From positions 1 to 64,000 of the forward strand of contig CAZZCG010000002.1 of assembly GCA_964653145.1 (NCBI GenBank): a stretch of DNA of 64,000 nucleotides, written 5' to 3'. A program made the translations under genes and the position numbers. This document shows, in pieces, positions 1 to 8,574 of this stretch (the stretch's first letter is position 1; every line of letters starts with the position of its first letter). The DNA is from Pseudocalidococcus sp964653145. Its GTDB lineage: Bacteria; Cyanobacteriota; Cyanobacteriia; Thermosynechococcales; Thermosynechococcaceae. Under the pieces are notes generated by a model. It saw only the letters and a program-made list of their open reading frames with translations. It was not told the origin of the DNA and made no database searches.

Positions 1-36
1 CCCCACCAGGCCCCACTGAGTTCTATGTTTACGGTT

Positions 37-289
37 GTGCTCAACGCCTTACGGCATCTAAGGTAGAGGAACCTGGGTAGCTTCCTCAGTCACTTTGTCT
101 AATGCAACGTGCTCAACGCCTTACGGCATCTAAGGTAGAGGAACGCTCTTATCTGAGCTACATGGAGCCCCAGGCCGTCGTGCTCAACGCCTTACGGCAT
201 CTAAGGTAGAGGAACAGACCAGGCGGCGGGATATTCCAGACGATTTACTAATTGTGCTCAACGCCTTACGGCATCTAAGGTAGAGGAAC
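37..289 (-). CRISPR. CRISPR array, leader-proximal end, four repeats in window
   Basis: Four identical 36-nt repeats lie at 37-72, 109-144, 180-215 and 254-289. On the plus strand each starts GTGCTCAACGCCTTACGG and ends AGGTAGAGGAAC. The three spacers are 36, 35 and 38 nt (73-108, 145-179, 216-253). Positions 1-36 are spacer-sized, so the array probably continues beyond the left edge. The cas genes are transcribed leftwards into the array, so the crRNA sense should be the minus strand. The repeat then starts GTTCCTCTACC and would leave the 5' handle TTGAGCAC after Cas6 cleavage. The right-hand copy is perfect and is followed by non-repeat DNA, as expected for the leader side. No spacer match elsewhere in the window was seen by eye. 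Confidence 0.97.
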
Positions 290-540
290 CGCACCTGCTC
301 AAAAGCTTACCAGGCCAGGCATGGATTGAAGTCTTGCAAGGTACTCAAGGCTTGAGAGAATTTAAGGCAGTAAATGAGTTTAGTGCTACGGAAATTTTAG
401 CATAAACGCTTTCTGGATAAGGGTTTTAGGTCATGCAAGCATCCTAGAAACTAACAACAAACTCGAAACCTACTGCTCAAAAGGTTTTACCCTAAGTCAG
501 GGATTGCTTAAGCAGAAACAAGCTCTAATCCTTGCATTGG
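290..540 (-). promoter_or_regulatory. Putative CRISPR leader between cas2 and array
   Basis: This 251-bp non-repetitive stretch separates the last perfect repeat from the cas2 stop codon and would contain the array promoter if transcription follows the cas genes leftwards. It is AT-rich between about 340 and 540. I could not pick a convincing -35/-10 pair. The plus strand at 290-404 happens to be open for 38 codons and ends in TAA, so part of it could instead be a gene remnant. Confidence 0.45.
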
Positions 541-834
541 CTAAAAGATTTGGTGGGTATTGCTAGACTCAATCCAAGCACCAGGCCGGTTACAACCACA
601 CAAGCGTTCCCGACAGCGCTCACACAGGCCGACCAACAAAAGAGCATCTTCAGATTCAAGAATTTTTTCGAGTTCCCAACGGAGTTTTTCGCAGTTGCGT
701 TGAGTCAATAGACACCGAAAAATCGAGAACTGCAAGCTTTCACCGTAACCCTTGAGAAGTTTATAGGCTTTGCGCCAGCGTTTGGGCTCCCGAATGTCGT
801 AACAGATGAGATACCAGTTTTGTTTTTCTGCCAT
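541..834 (-). CDS. cas2: CRISPR-associated endonuclease Cas2
   Basis: A 97-residue protein from ATG 834, the usual Cas2 size. Near the N-terminus it has WYLICYDIRE, the beta-strand with the family's conserved Asp (YDI), then FSIFRCLLT, the second ferredoxin-fold strand. Cas2 forms the core of the Cas1-Cas2 integrase that inserts new spacers. The start is chosen at MAEKQNWYL because that is where family similarity begins; an upstream in-frame start at 873 would lie inside the previous gene. It begins one base after the cas4-cas1 stop codon, so the two are translationally coupled. It is the last gene before the array. Confidence 0.95.
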   Translation of the reverse strand: MAEKQNWYLICYDIREPKRWRKAYKLLKGYGESLQFSIFRCLLTQRNCEKLRWELEKILESEDALLLVGLCERCRERLCGCNRPGAWIESSNTHQIF

Positions 835-835
835 G

Positions 836-2500
836 TCAGCGCACCACCAACTTAGCGAATAATCCTGGCTCACCCATCCATTCTTTTTCCAACAGACGCA
901 CTTCTAATTCCAACAAACGGCGATAGGTAAGGGAGTAATTAGTGACGGGATGTTTCCACTTTTCCTGCTTACGGCGTTCATAGGCATCAATCAATTTCCG
1001 GCGGCCGCTCTCAGTCAGCCAAACTTGAGAACCTCGACATTCAAAATCGGTACTGATTTCCCATTGATTACGATTAATTGAGGCGACCACAACCATATCC
1101 ACTAGGGGCACACGGAAAATTTCCATTAAATCTAAGGCTAAGGGAGCGGCTTGAGAGCGGGGTTGATGATAAAAACCGAGAGCAGGCTCCAGGCCAACGG
1201 TGAGAATCCCATTCATCACATCTTTAAGCAACAGGGCATAGCCAAAACTGAGGAGGGCGTTAAAGGGGTCTTTGGGTGGGCGGCGACTGCGACCAGAAAA
1301 CTTGAGTTCATTGGGAATACGCTCACTCAGTAAGTCCGGTAAAGCAGAAAAATAGAGAGCAGCCAGATTTCCCTCCAGGCCCAGGAGCGATTCCAGAGAG
1401 GTAACTTGTTCAATTTGTTTGAGGACAGCCTGCATTTGTTCGATGATTGGGGTGACAGTGGAGAGAACATCTGACTTTCCCCGTTGGCCCCGCATCAAAA
1501 ACTTGCGCTGGCTTTGGCCCCGACAGGTTACAAGTAACTTGGCTAAATGCAGACAGACTTGCGGATCACTCAGGGCTTGATATTGACGAATCCGGCGTTG
1601 AATACTGCCTTGGCGAGGATCAAAACTGCCGATATAGCGACCGCCCCCGGTAATAAAATGCACCCCAATATCCCGACTGGTACAGAAATGCAGGGCCTGG
1701 GTCGAAATTTGGGAAAAGCTATGCATGACAACTTGGCTCACCCGTTGGGCGGGTAATTTTTCCTCCGGTTGGTCTCTATGGCTGATCTTGATTTGCTCAC
1801 CAGATTTACCTACTTTCGAGCCAGGGGTGAGGACATGAATAATCTCCCGATCATCATCGCGAGGAAAAAGGCGAAAGGTAGCGCGCTCCGGGTCTTGAGA
1901 TAACCGGGCTTCTTCGGGGAGGCAGACGGGGGCAAGGGAGCAACTAGCACAGAGTTTTTCATTAGTGGCCACGGGGGGGCGTTGCAGCGATTGGCGCAGG
2001 GCCTGGGCCTGTTGAATTGCTGTTAGGACTTTTTGGCGGCCAGCAGTTGTGAGGGGGACTCGCACAGTAACGTTGTCGGCGTGATAGCGGATCCGACCTT
2101 CTGGGATGGGAATATTTAACGCCTCTTCAATCAGGTAGGCATAAGCCAGGATTTGGAGTTCGTCACTGGCCCAGGCCTGGGGTTGTTTATTCTGGTCTCG
2201 ATAGCATCGCCCACGTTTGTGTTCGTAGGGGATCACCTGACCATGGCGAGTGCGTAGAGCATCCACCCGGCCTCGGATCCCCAAGGTTTCACTCTCCAGA
2301 TTAAGTTCTTCCCAATCTTCATCCTCTTGTTTTTGGAGTTCCACATGGAGCCGCCGCCCGGCAAATACCGCTGCATCTTGGGTATAAAGCTCTTCAACTT
2401 CTTCGAGATAAAACAGGCGGGGGCAGTAGGCGAGGGCATGGAGGGCAGAAACTCGGATCGTTGGTGTCGTGGGCGGGGCCTGGGTGGGGAGTGTCAGCAT
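836..2500 (-). CDS. cas4-cas1: Cas4-Cas1 fusion protein (spacer acquisition)
   Basis: A 554-residue fusion. Residues 1-200 are a Cas4/RecB-like nuclease: Cys26 plus the cluster Cys184, Cys187 and Cys193 would hold the 4Fe-4S centre, and Asp80, Glu93 and Lys95 (GRVD...PYEHK) form the PD-(D/E)XK site. Residues from about 215 are Cas1, with probable metal ligands Glu376 (LEGNLA), His445 (FYHQPR) and Asp457 (LALDLME). Cas4 trims and PAM-selects prespacers; Cas1 integrates them with Cas2. The fusion is typical of Myxan-type and I-G loci, and the neighbouring cas6-cas3-cas8-cas7-cas5 set points to the former. ATG 2500 is preferred to a TTG at 2524; neither has a strong ribosome-binding site. Confidence 0.95.
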   Translation of the reverse strand: MLTLPTQAPPTTPTIRVSALHALAYCPRLFYLEEVEELYTQDAAVFAGRRLHVELQKQEDEDWEELNLESETLGIRGRVDALRTRHGQVIPYEHKRGRCYRDQNKQPQAWASDELQILAYAYLIEEALNIPIPEGRIRYHADNVTVRVPLTTAGRQKVLTAIQQAQALRQSLQRPPVATNEKLCASCSLAPVCLPEEARLSQDPERATFRLFPRDDDREIIHVLTPGSKVGKSGEQIKISHRDQPEEKLPAQRVSQVVMHSFSQISTQALHFCTSRDIGVHFITGGGRYIGSFDPRQGSIQRRIRQYQALSDPQVCLHLAKLLVTCRGQSQRKFLMRGQRGKSDVLSTVTPIIEQMQAVLKQIEQVTSLESLLGLEGNLAALYFSALPDLLSERIPNELKFSGRSRRPPKDPFNALLSFGYALLLKDVMNGILTVGLEPALGFYHQPRSQAAPLALDLMEIFRVPLVDMVVVASINRNQWEISTDFECRGSQVWLTESGRRKLIDAYERRKQEKWKHPVTNYSLTYRRLLELEVRLLEKEWMGEPGLFAKLVVR

Positions 2501-2602
2501 GATCTTGAGAAAGAATAGCAACACGCCTAAGCTAGCTTGTCACCAGATACTCTTCAGTGTTTTCATGCGAATGACCAAATTCCAGGGCATGATGGTCAAG
2601 AC

Positions 2603-2839
2603 TTAAAGAGCTAGCTCTTGCTTAACCTCTTCCCAACAAACCCGTTCTTGGTTTTCCGGCTCAGACTCTGCAAGGGCGGCATCTTTCACATCCAGTAAGT
2701 CTTCAAGTTCGTCAGCCTCAATAATGACTAGCTTGCCTTGAGTGATCGAGTTTAGAAATTCCTCAGTTGATAAATTGAACTGTTGGGCTAGTGATGTGAT
2801 GTCTGCAAGGACTTTATCGGAAATAGATAGAGAACTCAT
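2603..2839 (-). CDS. Antitoxin-like small protein inside the cas operon
   Basis: A 78-residue acidic protein. ATG 2839 is chosen because AAGGAG sits 9-10 bases upstream; the reading frame extends to 2905 but lacks this signal there. The N-terminus (SISDKVLADITSLAQQFNLS) predicts two helices, and the C-terminus ends in WEEVKQEL, a tail common in RelB/ParD-type antitoxins. No toxin gene is adjacent: cas5 lies 69 bp upstream and cas4-cas1 about 100 bp downstream, all co-directional. It could be an orphan antitoxin left from a decayed module or an accessory regulator of the cas genes. The antitoxin assignment rests on motif resemblance only. Confidence 0.55.
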   Translation of the reverse strand: MSSLSISDKVLADITSLAQQFNLSTEEFLNSITQGKLVIIEADELEDLLDVKDAALAESEPENQERVCWEEVKQELAL

Positions 2840-2908
2840 GAGACAGAACTCCTTAGCTAAGCACATTGGGTAAAAATTGACTAGCTGTTTAGTAAGGCCG
2901 ATCACCTA

Positions 2909-3625
2909 TCATTTCGGTAGACTAGTCCAGGCTCCATCTGGAGGTTTAACTTGAGGTGTATTGAGAGGGGCAAATGCTTCAACTTTTGTATTTGCAGAAT
3001 TAGTTCGATTAATCCAAGTTGTTAGTCTACAGGTTCCAACTCTAGGCATTTCTCCATCCTCAATACGGGTATACCAATAAAGCGGCTCAACTGATGAAAC
3101 AACTTGAATATCATCAAATAGAAAGTTGTTGTCACCTGCAAATGGTAACCCATAACCCCGTTCTTCATTGAGTTCACCTTCTAGCCCTGCTATAATGAGC
3201 GATTGCAACTCATCACTACAGCGTACAGCAATAACAGCATGAAAACCCACCAGCATCTCACGTCGAATTGGCTTGATGTTTGGTTTACAGCCTTTTGTGC
3301 GTTCCCATTTAGCAGCTTCCTTCGCTTTATCTGAATCTTTGCCAACTGGAACGTTATGAAGCTGTTGTAGCAATGTTGCTGTCTCAGGATTAGCAGTTGG
3401 CTCACCTAAATTGGCGATTGCAATCTCAACATTCTGGAGCATTTTCTTATCAATTGGAGTTGATGCTTTACTGATTTTGCTCCAATCACGAATATCGATC
3501 GCTGCCAGATTCAGTAATAAGCCATAAGCAGTTGTTGGAGGAATTGTTGGGGTAGTTGAGCGGAACGTTCCAGCTTGCAAGGGGCGGAATGCTGCAAATG
3601 GTGCTTTCAATCTGAGGAATAGCAA
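2909..3625 (-). CDS. cas5: Cas5, Myxan/DevS-like type I Cascade subunit
   Basis: A 238-residue RAMP protein. The N-terminus LRLKAPFAAFRPLQAG is the characteristic Cas5 opening beta-strand, followed by the Pro/Thr-rich TTPTIPPTTAYGLLLNL signature. Cas5 caps the 5' handle of the crRNA in Cascade. The start is TTG 3625: the preceding cas7 ends in GGAGGG followed by TAA, which places a strong Shine-Dalgarno sequence 7 bases before this TTG, so the two genes are coupled. Gene order with cas7 and cas8 matches the devTRS arrangement. The length is normal and no frameshift is seen. Confidence 0.9.
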   Translation of the reverse strand: MLFLRLKAPFAAFRPLQAGTFRSTTPTIPPTTAYGLLLNLAAIDIRDWSKISKASTPIDKKMLQNVEIAIANLGEPTANPETATLLQQLHNVPVGKDSDKAKEAAKWERTKGCKPNIKPIRREMLVGFHAVIAVRCSDELQSLIIAGLEGELNEERGYGLPFAGDNNFLFDDIQVVSSVEPLYWYTRIEDGEMPRVGTCRLTTWINRTNSANTKVEAFAPLNTPQVKPPDGAWTSLPK

Positions 3626-3629
3626 TGGC

Positions 3630-4583
3630 TTACCCTCCTAAAAATGCATCAGCAAGATCATTGAACAGGTTATCTGGATTAGCATACAGCTTTGCTCCAG
3701 AAGCCTCTAGATTTTTTGCAAGATCAGGCTGTTTTGATTTCATATCACGCACAATCGCGCCTCCAAACCAAAACTCATCTGCTGGCAAATCATCATCTTG
3801 CAGGCGTTTTACCTCTTTCCAATTTCCCTCATCATCAAAACCATAGGTGTCAAACCCAGCCACGAGTTTTGGAGTCAAGCGGACAATGATTGAGCGAGGG
3901 GCAAACTCAAAATAACTACGGGCATGTGACCCCGCAACACCATTCAACTCTGAAATAGATTGCAACAGTGCCCTTGTCCAATCCGGCTTCTCCCTACAAT
4001 CCCGACCTGCTAGAGCAAAAGGATACTGAAAGGCTGTATAGCTAGCTTCACGGAACAAAATGCTAGAGCCCTTACCATCCTGTTCACTGTCCTCCTTATC
4101 CTTCTTATTGCTATTGCGCCAAAAGACTTTAGTACGAGGCTTACGCTCTACATTGTCTGGGGACTGATGTAAACTTGCCTCAAAGCGATACGATTCAAGA
4201 GCAACGGCTGTATTCAGACGAATCAAACTGTCCCGTTTAGCAGGATGACTCATTTTATCTGCATATTCTTTTTCCTTCGCTACCATGTAACCGAATGCCC
4301 AGTCATCAATATACTTGTCTGGGTTGGGAAGTTCAATGAACGACACAGCCAGTTGTCCGGCATCATAGACTCTCTCACGGTTGCAGGGTTGCTCCAAGAT
4401 AGCCAAAGTTTCTCGCATAGCATTCCGAATAGAGTCAGCTGAAATAATTGCAAATTGATCATCGCCACGAGCAATTTTTTGCAGAACAGTTCGGTTTTGT
4501 TCTGATTCACCCCGATAGTTACTGCTAGGGGCAGCATGGGTCAGCACAGTGGCAAACAGATTTAATGGTCTTGATTGAGACAT
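3630..4583 (-). CDS. cas7: Cas7, DevR-family Cascade backbone subunit
   Basis: A 317-residue DevR/Cas7 family protein. Family-like segments are LNLFATVLTHAAPSSNYRGE near the N-terminus, the central ISADSIRNAMRE and the C-terminal SYFEFAPRSIIVRLTP. Cas7 polymerises along the crRNA spacer in the interference complex. ATG 4583 is preferred because AGGTGA lies 5 bases upstream; GTG 4592 is the alternative. It follows cas8 after a short gap and precedes cas5 with 4 bp between frames. The internal charged loop KKDKEDSEQDGKG (about residue 160) is probably a disordered insertion. Confidence 0.92.
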   Translation of the reverse strand: MSQSRPLNLFATVLTHAAPSSNYRGESEQNRTVLQKIARGDDQFAIISADSIRNAMRETLAILEQPCNRERVYDAGQLAVSFIELPNPDKYIDDWAFGYMVAKEKEYADKMSHPAKRDSLIRLNTAVALESYRFEASLHQSPDNVERKPRTKVFWRNSNKKDKEDSEQDGKGSSILFREASYTAFQYPFALAGRDCREKPDWTRALLQSISELNGVAGSHARSYFEFAPRSIIVRLTPKLVAGFDTYGFDDEGNWKEVKRLQDDDLPADEFWFGGAIVRDMKSKQPDLAKNLEASGAKLYANPDNLFNDLADAFLGG

Positions 4584-4665
4584 GATCTTCACCTAGTTAA
4601 TGAATTGAATACAGGACGAATGAATTACAAGAACATATTCGTTTAATGGCTGTAGCCGCCTAACC

Positions 4666-6261
4666 TTAAGCAGAACTATTAGAACGTTCAGTAAACTGAA
4701 AATTACTGGCGAGTGCAAGCATTGTTAACCCACGAACAGTTTCCGTATCCTTGTCAAGGGCTTCAGATATCAATAGCATTTGTCGAATTTTTTCAGCATT
4801 CTGTTGTTCAGCTTGCTGCTGCTTCTCCTCCTTGGACAAAGCTCCATATTCCTCAGTCGATAAACTCTTTTTCAAAAGCAAAGGAGTTACTTGACTGCAA
4901 AGCGTCTCATAGAAGTATTTACGAAACGCATCTTTTTGTGGTCTTGCCCGAATAGTTAGAAATTCCTGCCGAGCGAGTTTATGCTTTTCATCCCAGTTGT
5001 TTGCACTATGCCCTTTGGCAGCAAGCCGAGCATTCAAGTAGCGATCGCATAGCGATTTCAAAATTTGAATCAGTTCAGATGTCTCCACAATATTCTCCTC
5101 AGAGTTGAATAAAAGCTTGCAGTCATGGGGAAAGAAACGATGTTCAAACCATTTTTGAGGGGCTGTTGAAAGCAACTCTCCCCATCGTGCTGTCCAAGGG
5201 CGGTCTTTCACTAAGTTTTGTAGCAAATGCCGCCGGAACCAAGGGCAGATAAACTTCCTACGATAATTGGCATAGTAACTATCTCGCTCTGAGTCTGGTT
5301 GAATATAGGCAATTGAAACCAGATCCGCTCCTCTCTTGGGGTCGGGACGAACAGCATGACAAACCTCAAACCCTAGTACATCAAATTCCAAACTGCTAGC
5401 AATTTGAGTTTCTTCCATGCACTGGCGAATCAGTCGAATTGAATCCAGTGCAGCTTCTTCGGGTAGCTCAACTAATGCACCTAGCGGTCGATATCCTTTA
5501 TACTCAGATGGATTTTGTAGTCGGCGTTCCAGAATGACAGGAAAATACTTAACAAATGCTTTCAAATCTTGTACATCAGGAATCGCTACAGTGTAGCCCC
5601 AATCTTCTCGCTTACCATCTGTATCAAATCGGCAAGGAACGTATGGTTGGCTTACATAGGGCCAAAAGTTCAACAAGAATTCCTGAGCATTTATATCATT
5701 TAGATTGACTCCCTCACATGTTTTTGCTTCAGCGCCAATGAGTGAAGAAGAACTCAGTCCGGCTTTACCCTCTGGACTTTGTAAAGCAGCCCAGAACTTA
5801 TCAATTTTGATAAGCTGGTTGTCTACCCGTACCTTGAACAATTCTCTCGATTTGGGAAATGCTCTAACGGTTTTAAGCAACCATTCTGACCACAAAGATG
5901 TCCAAACTCCTGAAGGGTCATGTTCTTGAAGGGGTTTACCCTCTACGCGTAAATCATTCCAGCCATAGAGCTTACCTTCCTCCGTTTCCTTAATTTCAAC
6001 TGGCGCATCAATTTTGTTTTTCGACCATTTCAGTTCATGTCTCGAATCAAAAGTTAAATCTATCAGTGCCTGCAAGCCACTTTGAGTACAGTCTAAAGTT
6101 GCACTTGATGAATCGTATGCAATTGTGATCTGCGCCTGAGTTTCTGGTTGATCTCGATGTAGAAAATCAATCAGGAAAATTAATCCAGCCAAGCCTGCAC
6201 GATAGGATGCCCCTGGTAGTTGCCCTAGTTGATAGGATACTTTAACTGTTTCTGGTGTCAT
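4666..6261 (-). CDS. cas8: Cas8 (Cas8a1/Cmx1, Myxan-like) large Cascade subunit
   Basis: A 531-residue protein with the N-terminus SYQLGQLPGASYRAGLAGLI, which I recognise as the start of the Cmx1/Cas8a1 group associated with Myxan-type loci. The large subunit recognises the PAM and recruits Cas3. The C-terminal 60 residues are helical and acidic, as expected for the small-subunit-like region; no separate cas11 gene is visible. It overlaps the cas3 stop codon by four bases (ATGA), giving tight coupling. A HIP1 octamer lies inside at 5041-5048. Subtype naming (I-B versus Myxan) is from memory and needs a profile search. Confidence 0.85.
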   Translation of the reverse strand: MTPETVKVSYQLGQLPGASYRAGLAGLIFLIDFLHRDQPETQAQITIAYDSSSATLDCTQSGLQALIDLTFDSRHELKWSKNKIDAPVEIKETEEGKLYGWNDLRVEGKPLQEHDPSGVWTSLWSEWLLKTVRAFPKSRELFKVRVDNQLIKIDKFWAALQSPEGKAGLSSSSLIGAEAKTCEGVNLNDINAQEFLLNFWPYVSQPYVPCRFDTDGKREDWGYTVAIPDVQDLKAFVKYFPVILERRLQNPSEYKGYRPLGALVELPEEAALDSIRLIRQCMEETQIASSLEFDVLGFEVCHAVRPDPKRGADLVSIAYIQPDSERDSYYANYRRKFICPWFRRHLLQNLVKDRPWTARWGELLSTAPQKWFEHRFFPHDCKLLFNSEENIVETSELIQILKSLCDRYLNARLAAKGHSANNWDEKHKLARQEFLTIRARPQKDAFRKYFYETLCSQVTPLLLKKSLSTEEYGALSKEEKQQQAEQQNAEKIRQMLLISEALDKDTETVRGLTMLALASNFQFTERSNSSA

Positions 6262-8555
6262 GATTGAAACCCAAACTTTTCGCTGTAGTTTTCATTCGGA
6301 GCGATGCGGAGATATTTCTGCAGTCGTGAATCTGAGCCAATCTCCTTTGTTTTGACGTAGTTTGGTACTGGTAACACTAGTTCTCGCCATCTAGAATTCT
6401 TTGCATTAACTCGTCTAATAGCCTCTTCCACGTCCTGTTTTAGGATGCAGTCATGAGTCCAATCTTCAATGTCTCGGAAGGGTTCGCTACTGGCATAATA
6501 TCCACCTGTTAAAAATGGAGCATTGAGATCAGATCTGGTTTCCCGATCGCCATAAATTTCTAGCTGTTCTGACAAAAGCTTTTGACTGGCATAACCCTCG
6601 TTAAAACTCATGACCGACTGCAAAAATTGATTAGCATTCAAAATTTGTTCATCGTCATAAGGTTTAGATGACTTGGCATCTTCAGGTTGGTAGACATAAA
6701 CTTCTGAGTAATCTAAAATACCCTTGCGATTACTCCGCCCGAATCTTTGAACCAGCGCACTACAGGGAGCAATTTCTGTAATTAAAATATCTGCATCCAA
6801 GTCAAGACTCATCTCGCAAACCTGAGTAGTAACCGCGATCGCCCTTTTGTCTCGTTGTTTAAATTGCTGAACAACATTATCGTGTCGTTCTTGGCGATGC
6901 TTCAGTTTGAAGCGGCTGTGGTAACACAACACCTCTACATCATCTAAATCTTTCAGCGCGTCTTGAAGCTCACGAGCCTTGTGTTGGCATCGAGCCACTG
7001 TATTGACGACCCATAGTATCCGCGTTGGTGTACCAGAGCAATAGGCTGCGATCGCAGCTTCCCTCGCTACTTTGGCATCACAAATCTGGATATGATAGCG
7101 ATCTCGCATTTCCTGTTTGGCTAAGTCCTCCAGTTCCTCTGGGTTGTTTGGGTATAGTTCTAAGCCCAGTGCCTCAAGTTGCTCTCGTCGATCTTTGGGT
7201 AACGTTGCAGTCATGCAGAGAACTGGAACATCAAACGCATGTAGAAATGCAACGACTTGTTTGAACATGCGTGGATCATAGGCGTGAATTTCATCCAGTA
7301 CGATCGCGGCATCAGCTAGCATAGGCAGCAAGACTGTTGCTCCATAGTTAAACGAGAGAAAAGCCAAGAAGCGATCGATAGTCGCTGAAAGGTATCGTTT
7401 GCCCCAAAGTCCTAACGCAAATAGTCGATCATCTGTCCGAAAATCCCGGTTTTCATTTGGAGATTCGATCGGCGTTTCACAGAGCTTTTCCAGTTCGTAA
7501 TCACTAGTGCCATGATATAAACCCGCGTCGGACTCTGGAGCAGCTTGTACATAGTCTTTGAATCCCTCAGTTGCAGTTGCACGGGTTGGATACAGGAATA
7601 ACACCCGCCCAATAGTGTAATTTTCTCGTTGGATGACTCCACGCACCCACAGATAAGCAGCAACCGTCTTGCCTTGCCCACAACCTGCTCTGAGTAGAGC
7701 GCGATCGCCCAGAGAGCTAGCTTGTTTCTGAAAATCCCGCAAATCATCAAACGATTTTCCGAGTTTCTGATACTTGGGGTTGAGGATATCTCGGTCAAGA
7801 TCTTCCGTAGTCAAGGCTGGTTTATGAAGGTGTTCGTTAATCCATTTTGGAATTGATTTCTGAATAGACTCCCATTCGCGCACTAAACCGGATGCCGCTG
7901 TGTCTGAAACAACAACACCAGCCTTGACCGCTAGGTGCAGAGAACGGCGCTTCTTGTTACTGTCTCCTTGAATTGCATCACGGAATTTCTTGTTGCTACT
8001 TAAATGCCCATCCTTCCGAGCAGCAACCCACTGAGGGGCAGTGTAATCCCATTTTTCAGGAAGTTGTGGGTCTTCCCCAGCCAAGCTCAACATTTCTCTG
8101 ATGCGTCGGAAAGTAGACTTGACCTCAATATGCTCCAAGTGCAAAGCCAGTGTTCGGTTACTGGTTTGGCAAGACTTGAACCAATCCACATCAGCTTTCA
8201 TGTGATGTCCCAGCACCGCAGCAACTACAACCTCAAAGTCAAGATCAGGTGATTGAGATAACCAAGAGCGCATCTCAGGTAGATGCAGGATCAGTGCTGA
8301 CAACCATTCGTGGCGTAGAGTTTGAGTTAGTTTTTTATGCTCACCACAAATTTCCTGAAATTCCTCATTTGCCTTGCCAATATCGTGAAAAAGGCCAGCA
8401 ATTCGCACGTTCAGGAGGAACTGGTCTGGATTAGTCCCAAAAAAGCGACACCAGTTTTGCAAGATTCGCCCACTAAAAACAGAGTTTGCGGCTTCCTCGG
8501 TATCTCGTAAATGCTTCTCTAGACAAAGCTGCGGCTTACTTTTTGCTAGTAGCAT
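6258..8555 (-). CDS. cas3: Cas3 nuclease-helicase
   Basis: A 765-residue protein with both expected parts in the usual order. The N-terminal HD nuclease has LFHDIGKANEEF (His57, Asp58) and LGHHMKAD near residue 115. The superfamily 2 helicase follows: Walker A GCGQGKT near residue 292, the DEIH box (VLDEIHAYD) near 420, motif III TATLP near 450, and motif VI QRFGRSNRKG near 603. It unwinds and degrades target DNA after Cascade binding. It begins 20 bp after the cas6 stop codon. Three HIP1 octamers fall in this gene (6835, 7048, 7701), unlike the giant genes. It appears complete. Confidence 0.97.
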   Translation of the reverse strand: MLLAKSKPQLCLEKHLRDTEEAANSVFSGRILQNWCRFFGTNPDQFLLNVRIAGLFHDIGKANEEFQEICGEHKKLTQTLRHEWLSALILHLPEMRSWLSQSPDLDFEVVVAAVLGHHMKADVDWFKSCQTSNRTLALHLEHIEVKSTFRRIREMLSLAGEDPQLPEKWDYTAPQWVAARKDGHLSSNKKFRDAIQGDSNKKRRSLHLAVKAGVVVSDTAASGLVREWESIQKSIPKWINEHLHKPALTTEDLDRDILNPKYQKLGKSFDDLRDFQKQASSLGDRALLRAGCGQGKTVAAYLWVRGVIQRENYTIGRVLFLYPTRATATEGFKDYVQAAPESDAGLYHGTSDYELEKLCETPIESPNENRDFRTDDRLFALGLWGKRYLSATIDRFLAFLSFNYGATVLLPMLADAAIVLDEIHAYDPRMFKQVVAFLHAFDVPVLCMTATLPKDRREQLEALGLELYPNNPEELEDLAKQEMRDRYHIQICDAKVAREAAIAAYCSGTPTRILWVVNTVARCQHKARELQDALKDLDDVEVLCYHSRFKLKHRQERHDNVVQQFKQRDKRAIAVTTQVCEMSLDLDADILITEIAPCSALVQRFGRSNRKGILDYSEVYVYQPEDAKSSKPYDDEQILNANQFLQSVMSFNEGYASQKLLSEQLEIYGDRETRSDLNAPFLTGGYYASSEPFRDIEDWTHDCILKQDVEEAIRRVNAKNSRWRELVLPVPNYVKTKEIGSDSRLQKYLRIAPNENYSEKFGFQS

Positions 8556-8574
8556 ATTAAGCTCTCCTATTCTG

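Noticed and set aside
73..253. Self-targeting by the three visible spacers
   Set aside because: No match of the spacers to the rest of this window was seen by eye; the rest of the genome is not available.
290..404. Open plus-strand frame continuing from the last CRISPR repeat to TAA
   Set aside because: Only 38 codons with no start of its own and no known family; better treated as leader DNA or at most a remnant.
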